Program-made: the position numbers and the translations under genes | Source: an uncultured Helicobacteraceae bacterium | GTDB taxonomy: Bacteria > Campylobacterota > Campylobacteria > Campylobacterales > Helicobacteraceae | Length of the DNA stretch: 64,000 bases | Assembly (NCBI GenBank): GCA_944323755.1 | Contig: CALUTR010000003.1 | Span: 228,282-292,281 of the forward strand | Direction of reading: 5' to 3' | Notes under the pieces: model-generated | Told to the model about the DNA's origin: nothing | The model's database searches: none | The model's input: only the letters and a program-made list of their open reading frames with translations | In this document: positions 39,075 to 47,885 of the stretch, in pieces | Numbering within the stretch: the stretch's first letter is position 1 | How the letters are laid out: each line of letters starts with the position of its first letter

Positions 39075-39917
39075 TTAATAAGATTGCAATATTTGTTGTA
39101 AATTTTCTTGTATATTCTCTTGCATATTTTGCAATTCTAGCAATAAATCATTTTTTAACTCATCTTTTGCTTTTTTTGCTTTTTCTATGCCTAACAAATT
39201 TACATAACTATTTTTGTTTGTATCATTATTTATTGGTTTGCCTTCAGTTGCTTCCTTGCTTGTTGCATCTATTACATCATCTCTTATTTGAAAGAATAAT
39301 CCAAGTTTCATACCGAATTTATGCAAGTTTTGAATCTCTTTATCTGTGAGTTCTGCAATGATGCCTCCCATCTCAAGAGAGCTTGCAATGAGTGCTGCTG
39401 TTTTGTTTGTATGTATAAAATCAACTTCATTTTTTTGTAATATTTTATTTTCAAAATAACAATCACACGCTTGTCCTAGAACCATTTTTAAAGCTCCAAA
39501 TGATAGTGATTTTATGAGTGCTATTTTTGTTTTATCATTGAATCTTGAATTGCTGATTAAATAAAATGAGTATGTATTTAGCGCATCGCCAGATAATATC
39601 GCGCTTGTCTCATCGTATTTTATATGTAAAGTCGGGTGTGATCTTCTAAGTGGTGAATTATCCATTGCAGGTAAATCATCGTGAATAAGTGAATATGTAT
39701 GTAAAACTTCTATTGCTAAAGCTATATTAAATGAGTCTTTTATTTTTTCTTTTTTGTTTGCTAGGATTACGCTAAAAAGTAGGCTAGGACGGAATCTTTT
39801 GCCTCCATTAACAACCATTTCCCAAAAGGCATTTTGAAAATATGGGTGAAAACTATGAAAAATGCTTGTATCGTGGGCTTTTAAAAAGTCTTCAAATTCA
39901 GCTAATATCTCTTTCAT
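39075..39917 (-). CDS. ispA: Farnesyl (geranyl) diphosphate synthase
   Basis: IspA condenses isopentenyl and dimethylallyl diphosphates to C15 prenyl diphosphate, the precursor of quinone side chains and undecaprenyl phosphate. The first Asp-rich motif is DDLPAMDNSPLRRSHPT and the second is QIRDDVIDA. Further typical features are NGGKRFRPSLLFS and LEVLHTYSLIHDDLPA. It has 280 residues. The stop overlap with neighbours is a few bases: the upstream PDZ gene ends inside its first codons. The chain length is inferred from family size and context. Confidence 0.92.
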   Translation of the reverse strand: MKEILAEFEDFLKAHDTSIFHSFHPYFQNAFWEMVVNGGKRFRPSLLFSVILANKKEKIKDSFNIALAIEVLHTYSLIHDDLPAMDNSPLRRSHPTLHIKYDETSAILSGDALNTYSFYLISNSRFNDKTKIALIKSLSFGALKMVLGQACDCYFENKILQKNEVDFIHTNKTAALIASSLEMGGIIAELTDKEIQNLHKFGMKLGLFFQIRDDVIDATSKEATEGKPINNDTNKNSYVNLLGIEKAKKAKDELKNDLLLELQNMQENIQENLQQILQSY

Positions 39918-40942
39918 CGCATTCTCCTATCTATATTTTGTATTCCTTGTATATTGATAAAAAATTCGAAATTTTTCCTAAGCACCAAAATATTGAGATT
40001 GTCTTCAAAAGTTGAATCTATAGCAGAATCTATATCATCGATATTTTGTATATCAATTTTATTGATTTTTAAAATCTTATCACCTTGTTTAAAATCACTA
40101 TCTAAAGGGGTTTTTGCTATTGTTAGATTATCATTAATAATGATTCCAAGCGCTTCTAAATAGGTGCTTTGCATATTAAATGGCGTGTTACGCAAAAGAG
40201 TATCGAGCAGAAAAGTATCATTATTTACTTGTATTTTTATTTCTACATTTGGCGGTATTGTTGTGATTGCATCAAAAAAATCATTATTTGTTTTTATATT
40301 ATTTCCATTAATGCTATGAATTTTATCACCAATTTTAATGTTTTTAATAATCAATGGATTCACTTTTCTTACGGCGAGATTTGTATCCACTTCTATGCCT
40401 ATGTATGAGTATTGATGGATTATATTATTTGTAGCATTTGTGTTGTTTTCGCTATTTTTACCTAAAAAAATATCTATATATTTTTTATCAATAAATTTAT
40501 TTTCACCAGTTGAGATCCCATATATTTGATAGCAAATATCACTAATAATGCTATTTTCTTGCATATTGCTGCTAAATCGCGCCATATTACTGATTGAATA
40601 CTGCTTTTGTATGATTTGTCCTTGTATTATTTGATTTTTGTTTATAGCCACGACTTTTGTATTATTTGAAATATTTTTTAAATCAAATTTTCTATTTATT
40701 TTCTTATCTTTAAATAAATATAGACCAATAAGTGGCGATGATTTTATGATCTTATCATTTTGTATTTGTTTGCTTGAATATGCAAGGTAAAGCCCATTTC
40801 CTATATGTATAGCTGTGATTCCACTAAATTCTTTTGAGGTGTTTAGATAGTATTCTTGACATTTACTAAAATCAAAAGCAAATGCAATATTTGCAATAAA
40901 AAATAAACCATAAATTTTAATGATTAAATGGCGACATACCAC
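39914..40942 (-). CDS. Exported protein with two PDZ-like domains
   Basis: The protein has a signal-type N terminus (KIYGLFFIANIAFA), a unique region to about residue 200, and two PDZ-like domains towards the C terminus, each with the loop expected for peptide binding (PLIIKNIKIGDKIHSINGNN and DFKQGDKILKINKIDIQNID). No serine-protease triad is seen, so it is not a DegP-type protease. GTG 40940-40942, with GGAG upstream, is a more reasonable start than the ATG at 40978, which lies deep inside ybaB. It overlaps the end of ybaB by 26 bases. Proteins at this spot are conserved in Helicobacter but uncharacterised. Confidence 0.68.
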   Translation of the reverse strand: MVCRHLIIKIYGLFFIANIAFAFDFSKCQEYYLNTSKEFSGITAIHIGNGLYLAYSSKQIQNDKIIKSSPLIGLYLFKDKKINRKFDLKNISNNTKVVAINKNQIIQGQIIQKQYSISNMARFSSNMQENSIISDICYQIYGISTGENKFIDKKYIDIFLGKNSENNTNATNNIIHQYSYIGIEVDTNLAVRKVNPLIIKNIKIGDKIHSINGNNIKTNNDFFDAITTIPPNVEIKIQVNNDTFLLDTLLRNTPFNMQSTYLEALGIIINDNLTIAKTPLDSDFKQGDKILKINKIDIQNIDDIDSAIDSTFEDNLNILVLRKNFEFFINIQGIQNIDRRMR

Positions 40943-41219
40943 CAAAAAGCTCCATTGCACTATTTTTTCTATTTTCATCTACATTTTTATAAGCTTCATT
41001 TATAGCACCAATAATTAATATCTGAAGAGATTCCACATCATCAAGTAGGCTTTTATCTATCATTAAATCTACTAATTCACCTTTACCATTTATGCTAGCT
41101 TTCACCAAGCCGCCACCGCTTGTGGCACTAAAAATAGTGTTTGCTTGCTTCTCTTCCATATTTTTAAATGTATCTTGAAATTGATTTATCATTTTGCTTA
41201 GATCATTTGGGTTGAACAT
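40917..41219 (-). CDS. YbaB/EbfC-family nucleoid-associated protein
   Basis: The 100-residue protein fits the YbaB/EbfC family: an N-terminal helix (NQFQDTFKNMEEKQANTIF), the strand region FSATSGGGLVKASINGKGEL (ending just here in the conserved V/I-G-N-G pattern), LMIDKSLLDDVESLQIL and a C-terminal helix. YbaB proteins form dimers that bind DNA and alter nucleoid structure. It lies 12 bases downstream of panD, as in H. pylori. In many bacteria the partner gene is recR, which is not present here. Confidence 0.88.
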   Translation of the reverse strand: MFNPNDLSKMINQFQDTFKNMEEKQANTIFSATSGGGLVKASINGKGELVDLMIDKSLLDDVESLQILIIGAINEAYKNVDENRKNSAMELFGGMSPFNH

Positions 41220-41231
41220 AGTATTATTTCC

Positions 41232-41582
41232 TTAGTTTATGATGTTATTATTTTCATCTAGTATAAGTATCGTTGGTGTATGTGATTCTACCTCATTTAT
41301 ATTACAAGAGGCATATGCCATAATAATTATTTTATCCCCTATTTGCACTTTTCTTGCGGCAGCACCATTTAAGCATATAGTTTTACTATTTTCTTCACCT
41401 TCTATAATGTATGTAGAAAATCGCTCACCATTATTTAAATTCGCAATTTCTACTTTTTGCCCTACAAATAATTTTGCTTTTTTTAGTAGTGCTTTATCGA
41501 TTGTTATCGAGCCTTTATATTTGAGATTTGCATCTGTTATTGTGGCATTATGTATTTTGCTATAAAGTATTTCTATATTCAT
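41232..41582 (-). CDS. panD: Aspartate 1-decarboxylase (pyruvoyl enzyme)
   Basis: PanD makes beta-alanine for pantothenate. The proenzyme cuts itself at a Gly-Ser bond to form the pyruvoyl group: here YKGSITID (residues about 23-30) contains that bond. Further conserved parts are [13 protein letters not shown], the Tyr in [11 protein letters not shown], and [13 protein letters not shown] [22 protein letters not shown]. It has 116 residues, the normal length. It is the first gene of the minus-strand operon running to the MATE transporter. Confidence 0.94.
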   Translation of the reverse strand: MNIEILYSKIHNATITDANLKYKGSITIDKALLKKAKLFVGQKVEIANLNNGERFSTYIIEGEENSKTICLNGAAARKVQIGDKIIIMAYASCNINEVESHTPTILILDENNNIIN

Positions 41583-41695
41583 TGCAATCTTCTTTGAAAT
41601 AAAATGATGTTTTTTGATTTAAAAATTTAAAAAAATTTTAACATAAAATTCATATACTTTTTGGATTTTGTAGAGTTTTCATTCAAAGGATTTTT

Positions 41696-42694
41696 GTGGA
41701 TAGAGTGTTGCTTTCTTATGGTAATGGTGGAAAAGAAAATGCAAAGTTGATTAATGATGTGTTTGTAAAAACTTTTGGAGATATTGCTAGATATAGTTTT
41801 GAAGATTCTGGGTTTTTTTGTGGCGGTGATTATGCTATTAGCACAGATTCATATACAATTACTCCGATTTTTTTCCCTGGTGGCGATATAGGAAAACTTA
41901 GTATTTGTGGTAGTTGTAATGATGTTGCTATGGGCGGAGCAAAGCCGCTTTATTTAGCAGCTTCATTTATTATTGAAGAAGGTTTTTTAATTAGTGATTT
42001 AAAAAAAATTGCACAATCAATGAAAGATGAAATGTCAAAAAACGATATTGTTTTATTGTCTGCTGACACAAAGGTTGTGCAAAAGGGTGGCATAAATGGT
42101 ATATTTATAAATACAACTGCAATTGGTGAAATCAAATATAAGAATATCAGTGCAAAAAACCTTCAAAATGATGATGTGATTATCTTAAATGCACCTATAG
42201 GTTCGCACGGAGCTTGTATTTATTGTTTGAGGAATGATATTAATTTATCAAATGATTTAAAAAGTGATTGTGCTAGTTTATGGGAACTTGTATCTGTATT
42301 AATAGAAAATAATATTACTATTCACGCTATGCGCGATGCAACTAGAGGTGGAATTGCAGCGCTTCTAAATGAGTGGGCAAATGCTTCAAGTAAAGATATT
42401 TGTATCGATCAAGATTCTATATTGATACCAGATTCTGTGCGTGGTGTATGTGAGATTCTAGGGATTGAGCCATACTTGTTGGCAAATGAAGGTGTATGTG
42501 CTTTTGCTATACCAAAAAGCGATGCAAATAAGGCATTAGAATTGCTTCATAATACAACATTAGGTAGGAATTCTAGGATTATTGGTAGTGTTTTAGAAAA
42601 TACACTTGGAGGTAAAGTTGTGCTTAAAAATACTTTAGGAAGTAAGATTTATTTAGATTATCCAGAAGGAGAGATATTGCCTAGAATTTGCTAG
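41696..42694 (+). CDS. hypE: Hydrogenase maturation protein HypE (carbamoyl-dehydratase)
   Basis: HypE turns the carbamoyl group received from HypF into the cyanide ligand of the nickel-iron hydrogenase active site. The 332-residue protein belongs to the PurM-like family: SYGNGGKENAKLINDVF, the DSGFFCGGDYAISTDSYTITP region, GGDIGKLSICGSCNDVAMGGAKP, and RDATRGGIAALLNEWA. It ends in PRIC; the C-terminal cysteine carries the carbamoyl/cyanide group, so the crucial residue is present. The start is GTG 41696 with AAAGGA upstream. HypA is encoded 5 kb away in this window. Confidence 0.93.
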   Translation: MDRVLLSYGNGGKENAKLINDVFVKTFGDIARYSFEDSGFFCGGDYAISTDSYTITPIFFPGGDIGKLSICGSCNDVAMGGAKPLYLAASFIIEEGFLISDLKKIAQSMKDEMSKNDIVLLSADTKVVQKGGINGIFINTTAIGEIKYKNISAKNLQNDDVIILNAPIGSHGACIYCLRNDINLSNDLKSDCASLWELVSVLIENNITIHAMRDATRGGIAALLNEWANASSKDICIDQDSILIPDSVRGVCEILGIEPYLLANEGVCAFAIPKSDANKALELLHNTTLGRNSRIIGSVLENTLGGKVVLKNTLGSKIYLDYPEGEILPRIC

Positions 42695-43547
42695 TAGCAT
42701 ATTTATAATTTTTATAAAGCATTATGGTTACTAAAATCACTATGATTGTAATATTTTAATTGTATTTGATATTAGGGGAAGATCTATCAATAATGTGAAG
42801 CTTATTTTAGCTTTGTGCTTGTTAGTTGTTATAAAAAGCACCCCTCCCAGTCAAGCTAGAAGTAGGAAACACACTAAAATATCCTTCATTTTGATGGGGA
42901 AATATTATCTCACCAACTCCACTCAATCTGCCAAATATTACTACAAACCCAAATGCAGTAGTTGTGGTAAATGGACCACAATACTGCTTGGAAGCAATGG
43001 GAGATTAGTGCTATGCAAGTGTGTGAAAATAAAGGATAACCTAGCGAGTATGCAGGCATTATGGGTTTAGGAGGAGAGATATTAACCGTATGGGCATTAG
43101 CTTCTTGGAATTGGATTTGGATTATACGCATATTAATTAATAGCAAACATTTTGGGTGATTTTCAAAGTTTTTGAGATTTTTACTACAACTTATGTAAAG
43201 CCTAGTGTAAACAACTTAGATTAGTAATTGTATCTAGTCGCCCTAATTTTTGCTACAAAAGCCATTATTATCGATAACTAGGAGAGCAAAATAAGACTAT
43301 TTTGTCTATTATGCCTACCAACACTGCGGCTGTTCAGGTTTGATTATTGGTATTAGATGTAAATGAATGTATGATGATATTTTATAATCTAAATGTCCAT
43401 ATTGAAAATCGCTTTGGGATTAGGACTTGCACGATTAATGAAACGCTCTAAGCATACTTAAATGAATTGATATTTTTGCTCCACTGCTAATTGAGGCTAG
43501 TGTGTTAGAGTAGATTAATAGCATCTTTGAAGATACTATTTAAATTG
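42695..43547. other. Gene-free, probably degraded interval between hypE and the glycan genes
   Basis: About 850 bases hold no convincing gene. A frame at 42795-43070 begins with a signal-peptide-like stretch (MKLILALCLLVVI) but the following residues are unlike a real protein and the better-looking segments (for example PLNLPNITTNPNAVVVVNG) fall in another frame. Stops are frequent in all frames from 43100 to 43547. A fragment at about 43470-43505 (IFAPLLIEASVLE) recalls part of an amino-acid racemase but order and frame do not support it. It looks like an old pseudogene region. Confidence 0.5.
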
Positions 43548-45281
43548 CTAGAATTCTATAAAAGTGTAATAATGATTTCCGCCTAAATATGTAGAATCTT
43601 TTAGAAAATATTGATATCTTTTGAATTCTTCATTTGGTATTAGTATATAGAATGTCCCAATATCATTTTTTAGATTATTGGCATAGTTTTCAAATTCTCC
43701 GTCTTTTATGCTTTCCCCAAAATGGTAAAGTTTGTAGTATTGTCTATCGAATTCCGATGTAAATGCTATTAATTGATTACTTGTAAGTAGAGTTTTTGCT
43801 CCTCTTGTTTTATATGCGTTTAATATAATCTCATTGATATCTTTGCCGCCTAGTGTCATTTTTCGTTTGTATTCGCCTTTTAATATTGATTCTTGTGCAA
43901 AAAATCCAAATATCATTCCGATAATGGCAACCATCATAAAAGCCATTGGTATAAATTTAAATGCGAGATTTATAGATTTTACTTTCATTATCAATGTATA
44001 TACTATGTAGCTAAATGCAATTACCATAAGTGGCATTCCAGCTTGTAGATTTCGTAAATCGTAGCTTAAAAAACAACCCCAAAATATAAAATATAAGAAA
44101 CTAGAGATTCCAAAAATGCTAAAGATCCTATTCTTTGATGTGATTGAGAATATGCTAATGAAAAATAATGCAAAATACGCTTTATATGATTTAATAGCAG
44201 ATAACAATCTTTCTATTGGTGTTACATCACCATAGATTCCGCTCATTGTGTAACTTGCATTTGTAGCATCTGTGTTTAATGCGATTTTCTTATAGATAGC
44301 AATAATAATCCAAGGTGCAACAAATGTAATAACAATAGCAATACAGGTTAGGAGAATCATATTTTTGATTTTATGTTTATACCATAGATAGAATAGGCAA
44401 ATGCTGTATATTACGATGTAGAATAATCCAGCTTGTTTTATTTCTGTGCTAATTCCAGCTGCAAATGAGCTTAGTATCAGATATAAATGTGCATTGTTTT
44501 TACTATCTTCACCTAACTCTATGCTTGCTTTTATTAGCAATAATGCTGATATTAAAATCACCATTGCAACAGGCATATCAACATAGCCAATGAAGAATTG
44601 ATTACTTAGCTTGAAAAATACCATATATGCAATAATGCTAGTTGCTAATCCAAATACACTCCATTGTATTTCATTTGTTGAATCTTTAATTAATATAAAT
44701 GCGCTACACACAATTCCAGCAAAAGCAAAATAATGCCAAATCGCAACTCCTATACCTTGAAAGCTAGATATTTGACCACTTGCTACATATCCTAGTGAAA
44801 TAAGCATTGGATATAGCTGTGGATACCCGCCTTCATTTAATACAAATTTTCCACTTGCTAATTCTGTAGCCCATCTATTCCAGGATACTACTGCATCCCA
44901 CGCATAAAAAATATCAGCTTTAAATACGCTATTTAGCATAAATAGACACATTAACACACTAAGTGCAAAGATTATTTTTACTTCATTTTTATTTGATTGA
45001 AGGATTGAAGGAGGTTTTATCCCACTTTTAATTTCATTTTTAAATAGATAGATAAATGCGATCCATTCTAATATCATTAGAATTGAAATGATGCTTTGCT
45101 TGTAGATTCCACTTAAGATTAATGCATAGATCAAGACAAAATTAAAACACAAGCTAAAAATAAAGCTATATACGATAAATGTCGATATGATAAATTTTTC
45201 TTTGATGAAGATTCTGTAAATGATTGCACCAGGTAGTAATACGGCGCTAAAAAACGATGATATTGCTAAAAGAAGATTCAT
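43548..45281 (-). CDS. Multi-pass membrane protein, probable GT-C-type glycosyltransferase
   Basis: The protein of 577 residues has around 11-12 hydrophobic helices. An early extracytoplasmic loop has YAWDAVVSWNRWATELASG, whose Asp and aromatic residues resemble the catalytic loop of GT-C enzymes that use polyprenyl-phosphate sugars. A soluble C-terminal tail of about 110 residues follows the last helix. I start it at ATG 45281 because AAAGGAATAAGT lies directly before it; a longer frame starts at 45314. It lies just downstream of the GT2-GtrA gene on the same strand, so it may transfer the sugar that the latter loads and flips. The family assignment is a structural guess. Confidence 0.62.
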   Translation of the reverse strand: MNLLLAISSFFSAVLLPGAIIYRIFIKEKFIISTFIVYSFIFSLCFNFVLIYALILSGIYKQSIISILMILEWIAFIYLFKNEIKSGIKPPSILQSNKNEVKIIFALSVLMCLFMLNSVFKADIFYAWDAVVSWNRWATELASGKFVLNEGGYPQLYPMLISLGYVASGQISSFQGIGVAIWHYFAFAGIVCSAFILIKDSTNEIQWSVFGLATSIIAYMVFFKLSNQFFIGYVDMPVAMVILISALLLIKASIELGEDSKNNAHLYLILSSFAAGISTEIKQAGLFYIVIYSICLFYLWYKHKIKNMILLTCIAIVITFVAPWIIIAIYKKIALNTDATNASYTMSGIYGDVTPIERLLSAIKSYKAYFALFFISIFSITSKNRIFSIFGISSFLYFIFWGCFLSYDLRNLQAGMPLMVIAFSYIVYTLIMKVKSINLAFKFIPMAFMMVAIIGMIFGFFAQESILKGEYKRKMTLGGKDINEIILNAYKTRGAKTLLTSNQLIAFTSEFDRQYYKLYHFGESIKDGEFENYANNLKNDIGTFYILIPNEEFKRYQYFLKDSTYLGGNHYYTFIEF

Positions 45282-45291
45282 ACTTATTCCT

Positions 45292-47061
45292 TTAATATTT
45301 TTTATATACCACAATTTCTTGTGTAAGAATGATTGCTATGTTTAGTTTTCTATCAATTAATTCTCCAAAATCTTTACAAGTATTATGCACTTCATTAAAC
45401 AATAATGCCCTCTCATCAAAAAATTCCCATGCTCCAAGTCTTTCTAAAATAAATCTAGTAAATCTATATAGTAATGTTGGTGTAGGATAGGTTATTAATA
45501 CTATGCCTCCACTCTTTAAAGCTTCAAAATGCTTTGTTATCATCATTTTTGTCCCTTCTTTATTAAAATGCTCAATCAAACCGACAGAAAATACTAAATC
45601 AAATTGTTCATCTTGAAATTTGGATTTCAAAATGTTTTTTAATTGAGCATATTGTTTGTATGGATTTTTGTTTTTGTATTTTGCATTGAATAAATCTATT
45701 CCATTATTAGAATTATCAAATACTATATATTTAGCATCTTTATATTTTTTTCTAAATGCTAGGTAAAAACAGCTATCACCGCCACCAAATTCACAAATTT
45801 GATTTATATGCTTTTGATTTTTTAATAGATTAAGAATTATTTTTGTTGAAATTTTTCTTGTAAGATTTGAGATTTTAAATCCTTTATCTTTTTTTCTATT
45901 GTTATAATATTTTTCCCAATTCGTGGCTTTTAAGTATTTTTCATTTATCCCCCCCCCTATTTGATTTTGCGTATTCATATCTAGAATCTGCGCTTTAGAG
46001 ATAAAAATAAAAAAACGCTGCACTAAAAAGCTAATTGCAAAGATCATTAGTTCGCATATGGGTTTTATTACTATTTCGCTAATACCACTATAATGTGATA
46101 TAAATTTTATGCCTTGCATTGATATAAGCATTAAGATTATTGTAAGTATTGAATATGAAATAATCTCAAATTTTAGATTTGATTTTGTTTTAAATACCAG
46201 CGTTTTCCCAACGATAAAATTAAAGCTACCAGCGATAATTCTCCCACTTATCATACAAGTTAAAAGTCCAAATCCTAAGCTAAATGCTAATACAAAAACA
46301 ATGTAATCAATAGCAGCAGTTAGCAGGGAATTGCCAATATGGCGAAACAAAACAAAATAAATACTAAGTGAATCAAAAATTGGATTGAAATGCGAGCTTG
46401 CATTATTATTGATATAAATTGTATGGATTGGCACTTGCATTATTGTCATATCTTTATTGCAGGCAAGTATTAGCATTTGCATTTCAAACTCATATCCATT
46501 ATATGGAATACTAAGGATTGATTTTGCAAATTCTATATTGAAAGCTCTAAGTCCACTTTGTGTGTCTTGTATTGTTTTACCAAACATTATTTTAAAGATT
46601 GATCGTGTCGCTTTATTGCCTATTTTGCTTCTTATTGGAATATTGTTATTGAATTCCCTGACGCCTATTATTAGGTCTATATTTTGTTTTGTATGAAATT
46701 GATCTTTAATTTTTAAAACATCATCTATTGTATGTTGTCCATCGCAATCAAGGGTGATTATCGCTTTTGTATCACTATGATGTGTCAAAATGTAATTAAT
46801 TCCGTGTTTTAGTGCTGCACCTTTGCCAAGATTGATAGCATTATGTAGTAAAGTTGATTTTTGAGATATTTGTGAGAATATGTGATTAAAGCTATTTGGA
46901 GAGCCGTCATTTACAACCACAACATCTATGTTGCGTTTTATAAGAGAATCTACTAATTCTACGAGCTGTGATGTTGGCTTATATGATGGGATAAGTGCTA
47001 TGTATTTTTCTTGCTGCCCCCCCCTATTTGTGTGCATTGTATGCAAATTATTTTGTATCAT
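45292..47061 (-). CDS. Three-domain protein: GT2 glycosyltransferase, GtrA-like membrane domain, SAM methyltransferase; two poly-G tracts
   Basis: Residues about 18-230 form a dolichyl-phosphate-type GT2 domain (IALIPSYKPT, VVVVNDGSPN, LDCDGQHTIDD with the DxD-like site, DTQSGLRAFN). Residues about 235-360 are a four-helix GtrA domain (SGRIIAGSFNFIVGKTLVFK). Residues about 375-589 are a class I methyltransferase (ICEFGGGDSCFYLAF, FDLVFSVGLIEHF). GT2 plus GtrA is the pair that makes and flips polyprenyl-linked sugars. A G8 tract lies at codons 13-15 and a G9 tract at codons 369-371, the latter exactly between GtrA and methyltransferase. Both are in the length that keeps the frame open. This could also be two genes joined by slippage. 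Confidence 0.8.
   Translation of the reverse strand: MIQNNLHTMHTNRGGQQEKYIALIPSYKPTSQLVELVDSLIKRNIDVVVVNDGSPNSFNHIFSQISQKSTLLHNAINLGKGAALKHGINYILTHHSDTKAIITLDCDGQHTIDDVLKIKDQFHTKQNIDLIIGVREFNNNIPIRSKIGNKATRSIFKIMFGKTIQDTQSGLRAFNIEFAKSILSIPYNGYEFEMQMLILACNKDMTIMQVPIHTIYINNNASSHFNPIFDSLSIYFVLFRHIGNSLLTAAIDYIVFVLAFSLGFGLLTCMISGRIIAGSFNFIVGKTLVFKTKSNLKFEIISYSILTIILMLISMQGIKFISHYSGISEIVIKPICELMIFAISFLVQRFFIFISKAQILDMNTQNQIGGGINEKYLKATNWEKYYNNRKKDKGFKISNLTRKISTKIILNLLKNQKHINQICEFGGGDSCFYLAFRKKYKDAKYIVFDNSNNGIDLFNAKYKNKNPYKQYAQLKNILKSKFQDEQFDLVFSVGLIEHFNKEGTKMMITKHFEALKSGGIVLITYPTPTLLYRFTRFILERLGAWEFFDERALLFNEVHNTCKDFGELIDRKLNIAIILTQEIVVYKKY
45949..45957 (-). repeat. Poly-G tract (G9 on minus strand) joining GtrA and methyltransferase domains
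   Basis: Nine C residues on the plus strand encode GGG in residues 369-371. With eight G the frame reads GGA TAA and stops at once; with ten it reads GAT AAA TGA and stops. Only nine (or a change by three) connects the methyltransferase to the upstream domains. No ATG lies in frame shortly after the tract. Confidence 0.85.
47017..47024 (-). repeat. Poly-G tract (G8 on minus strand) near the start of the three-domain gene
   Basis: Eight C residues on the plus strand encode the Gly-Gly following Arg13. With seven G the frame meets TAG about eight codons on; with nine it meets TAA about 13 codons on. The present length is the open one. The flanks (AATAGGGG) resemble those of the second tract. 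Confidence 0.85.
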
Positions 47062-47200
47062 TATAAAATACGCCTTTTGTTTGTGTCATTTTGAATTAAA
47101 TTTTTAGTAATTATAATATAAAAATTCAAGCATTAATTGTTTATAATTATTTGTCAAAATAAGCACATTTTGCAAAGATTCTTGATTTTAGGAGGTTAAA

Positions 47201-47473
47201 ATGCAATGTCCAGTATGCAATAGTGTAAATCTTGTGATGAGCGAGAGAAGCGGTATAGAGATTGATTATTGCCCTCAATGTAGAGGTATATGGCTTGATA
47301 GAGGTGAGCTTGATAAGATTATAGAGCGCTCTAGTAATCAGAATTCTAAAGAAAATTCTAGAGAATTTGAAAAAAGAGATGAATATAAATACAGTTATGG
47401 TAATGGTTATAGTAAAAATCATTATCCACGCAAGAAAAGAGAGAGTTTTTTGGGCGAACTGTTTGATTTTTAG
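47201..47473 (+). CDS. Zinc-ribbon protein (zf-TFIIB type)
   Basis: The 90-residue protein starts MQCPVCNSVNLVM and continues IDYCPQCRGIWLDRGELDKI, the typical CPxC...YCPxCxGxWLDRGELD pattern of bacterial TFIIB-like zinc ribbons. The four cysteines bind one zinc. The rest is charged and basic, rich in Arg, Lys and Tyr. A perfect TAGGAGG site precedes ATG 47201. Such proteins are widespread, with no agreed function. It lies 20 bases upstream of hypA, which is also a zinc protein. Confidence 0.85.
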   Translation: MQCPVCNSVNLVMSERSGIEIDYCPQCRGIWLDRGELDKIIERSSNQNSKENSREFEKRDEYKYSYGNGYSKNHYPRKKRESFLGELFDF

Positions 47474-47492
47474 TTTGTATTAGATTTGCATT

Positions 47493-47840
47493 ATGCACGA
47501 ATATTCTATAGTTTCTGATTTGTTAAATATAGTTTATCAAGAAGCTAAAAAGCATAATGCCACAAAGGTTTTCAAAATCGTTGTTGCTGTTGGTCAAAGG
47601 AGTGGAGTGGAATCTAGCTTGCTCCTTAGCTGCTTTGAGGTATTTAAAGAAGAATATGAACTTATAAAGCATAGCAGTTTAGAGATTGTGTTTAAAAAAG
47701 TAAAACTTCGATGCAATTGTTGTGATAGTCAATTTTATGCAGATGGTTTATCATATGGTATCTGTATTGATTGCAATAGTGGCGATGTCGATATTATAGA
47801 GGGCAAAGAACTTCATTTATTAAGTCTTGAAATGGAATAA
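47493..47840 (+). CDS. hypA: Nickel-incorporation protein HypA
   Basis: HypA delivers nickel to the hydrogenase (and in H. pylori also to urease). The N terminus MHEYSIV provides the nickel-binding His2, and the zinc site is formed by RCNCCDSQF and ICIDCNSGD (two Cys pairs about 17 residues apart). It has 115 residues, the usual length. It leads a run of plus-strand genes (coiled coil, lpxB) in the same order as in H. pylori. No urease genes are visible in this window. Confidence 0.94.
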   Translation: MHEYSIVSDLLNIVYQEAKKHNATKVFKIVVAVGQRSGVESSLLLSCFEVFKEEYELIKHSSLEIVFKKVKLRCNCCDSQFYADGLSYGICIDCNSGDVDIIEGKELHLLSLEME

Positions 47841-47885
47841 TTTATATTGTCAAATTTTAAATATTAAATTATATTAGGGAATGTT

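Noticed and set aside
40943..40978. Extended N terminus of the PDZ protein from ATG 40978
   Set aside because: This start lies deep inside ybaB without a ribosome site and would place extra polar residues ahead of the signal peptide; GTG 40942 with GGAG fits better.
43240..43510. Glutamate racemase (murI) remnant
   Set aside because: Short stretches such as IFATKAIIID, PTNTAAVQ and IFAPLLIEASVLE recall MurI motifs, but their order does not follow the protein and they are spread over frames with many stops. The likeness may be chance.
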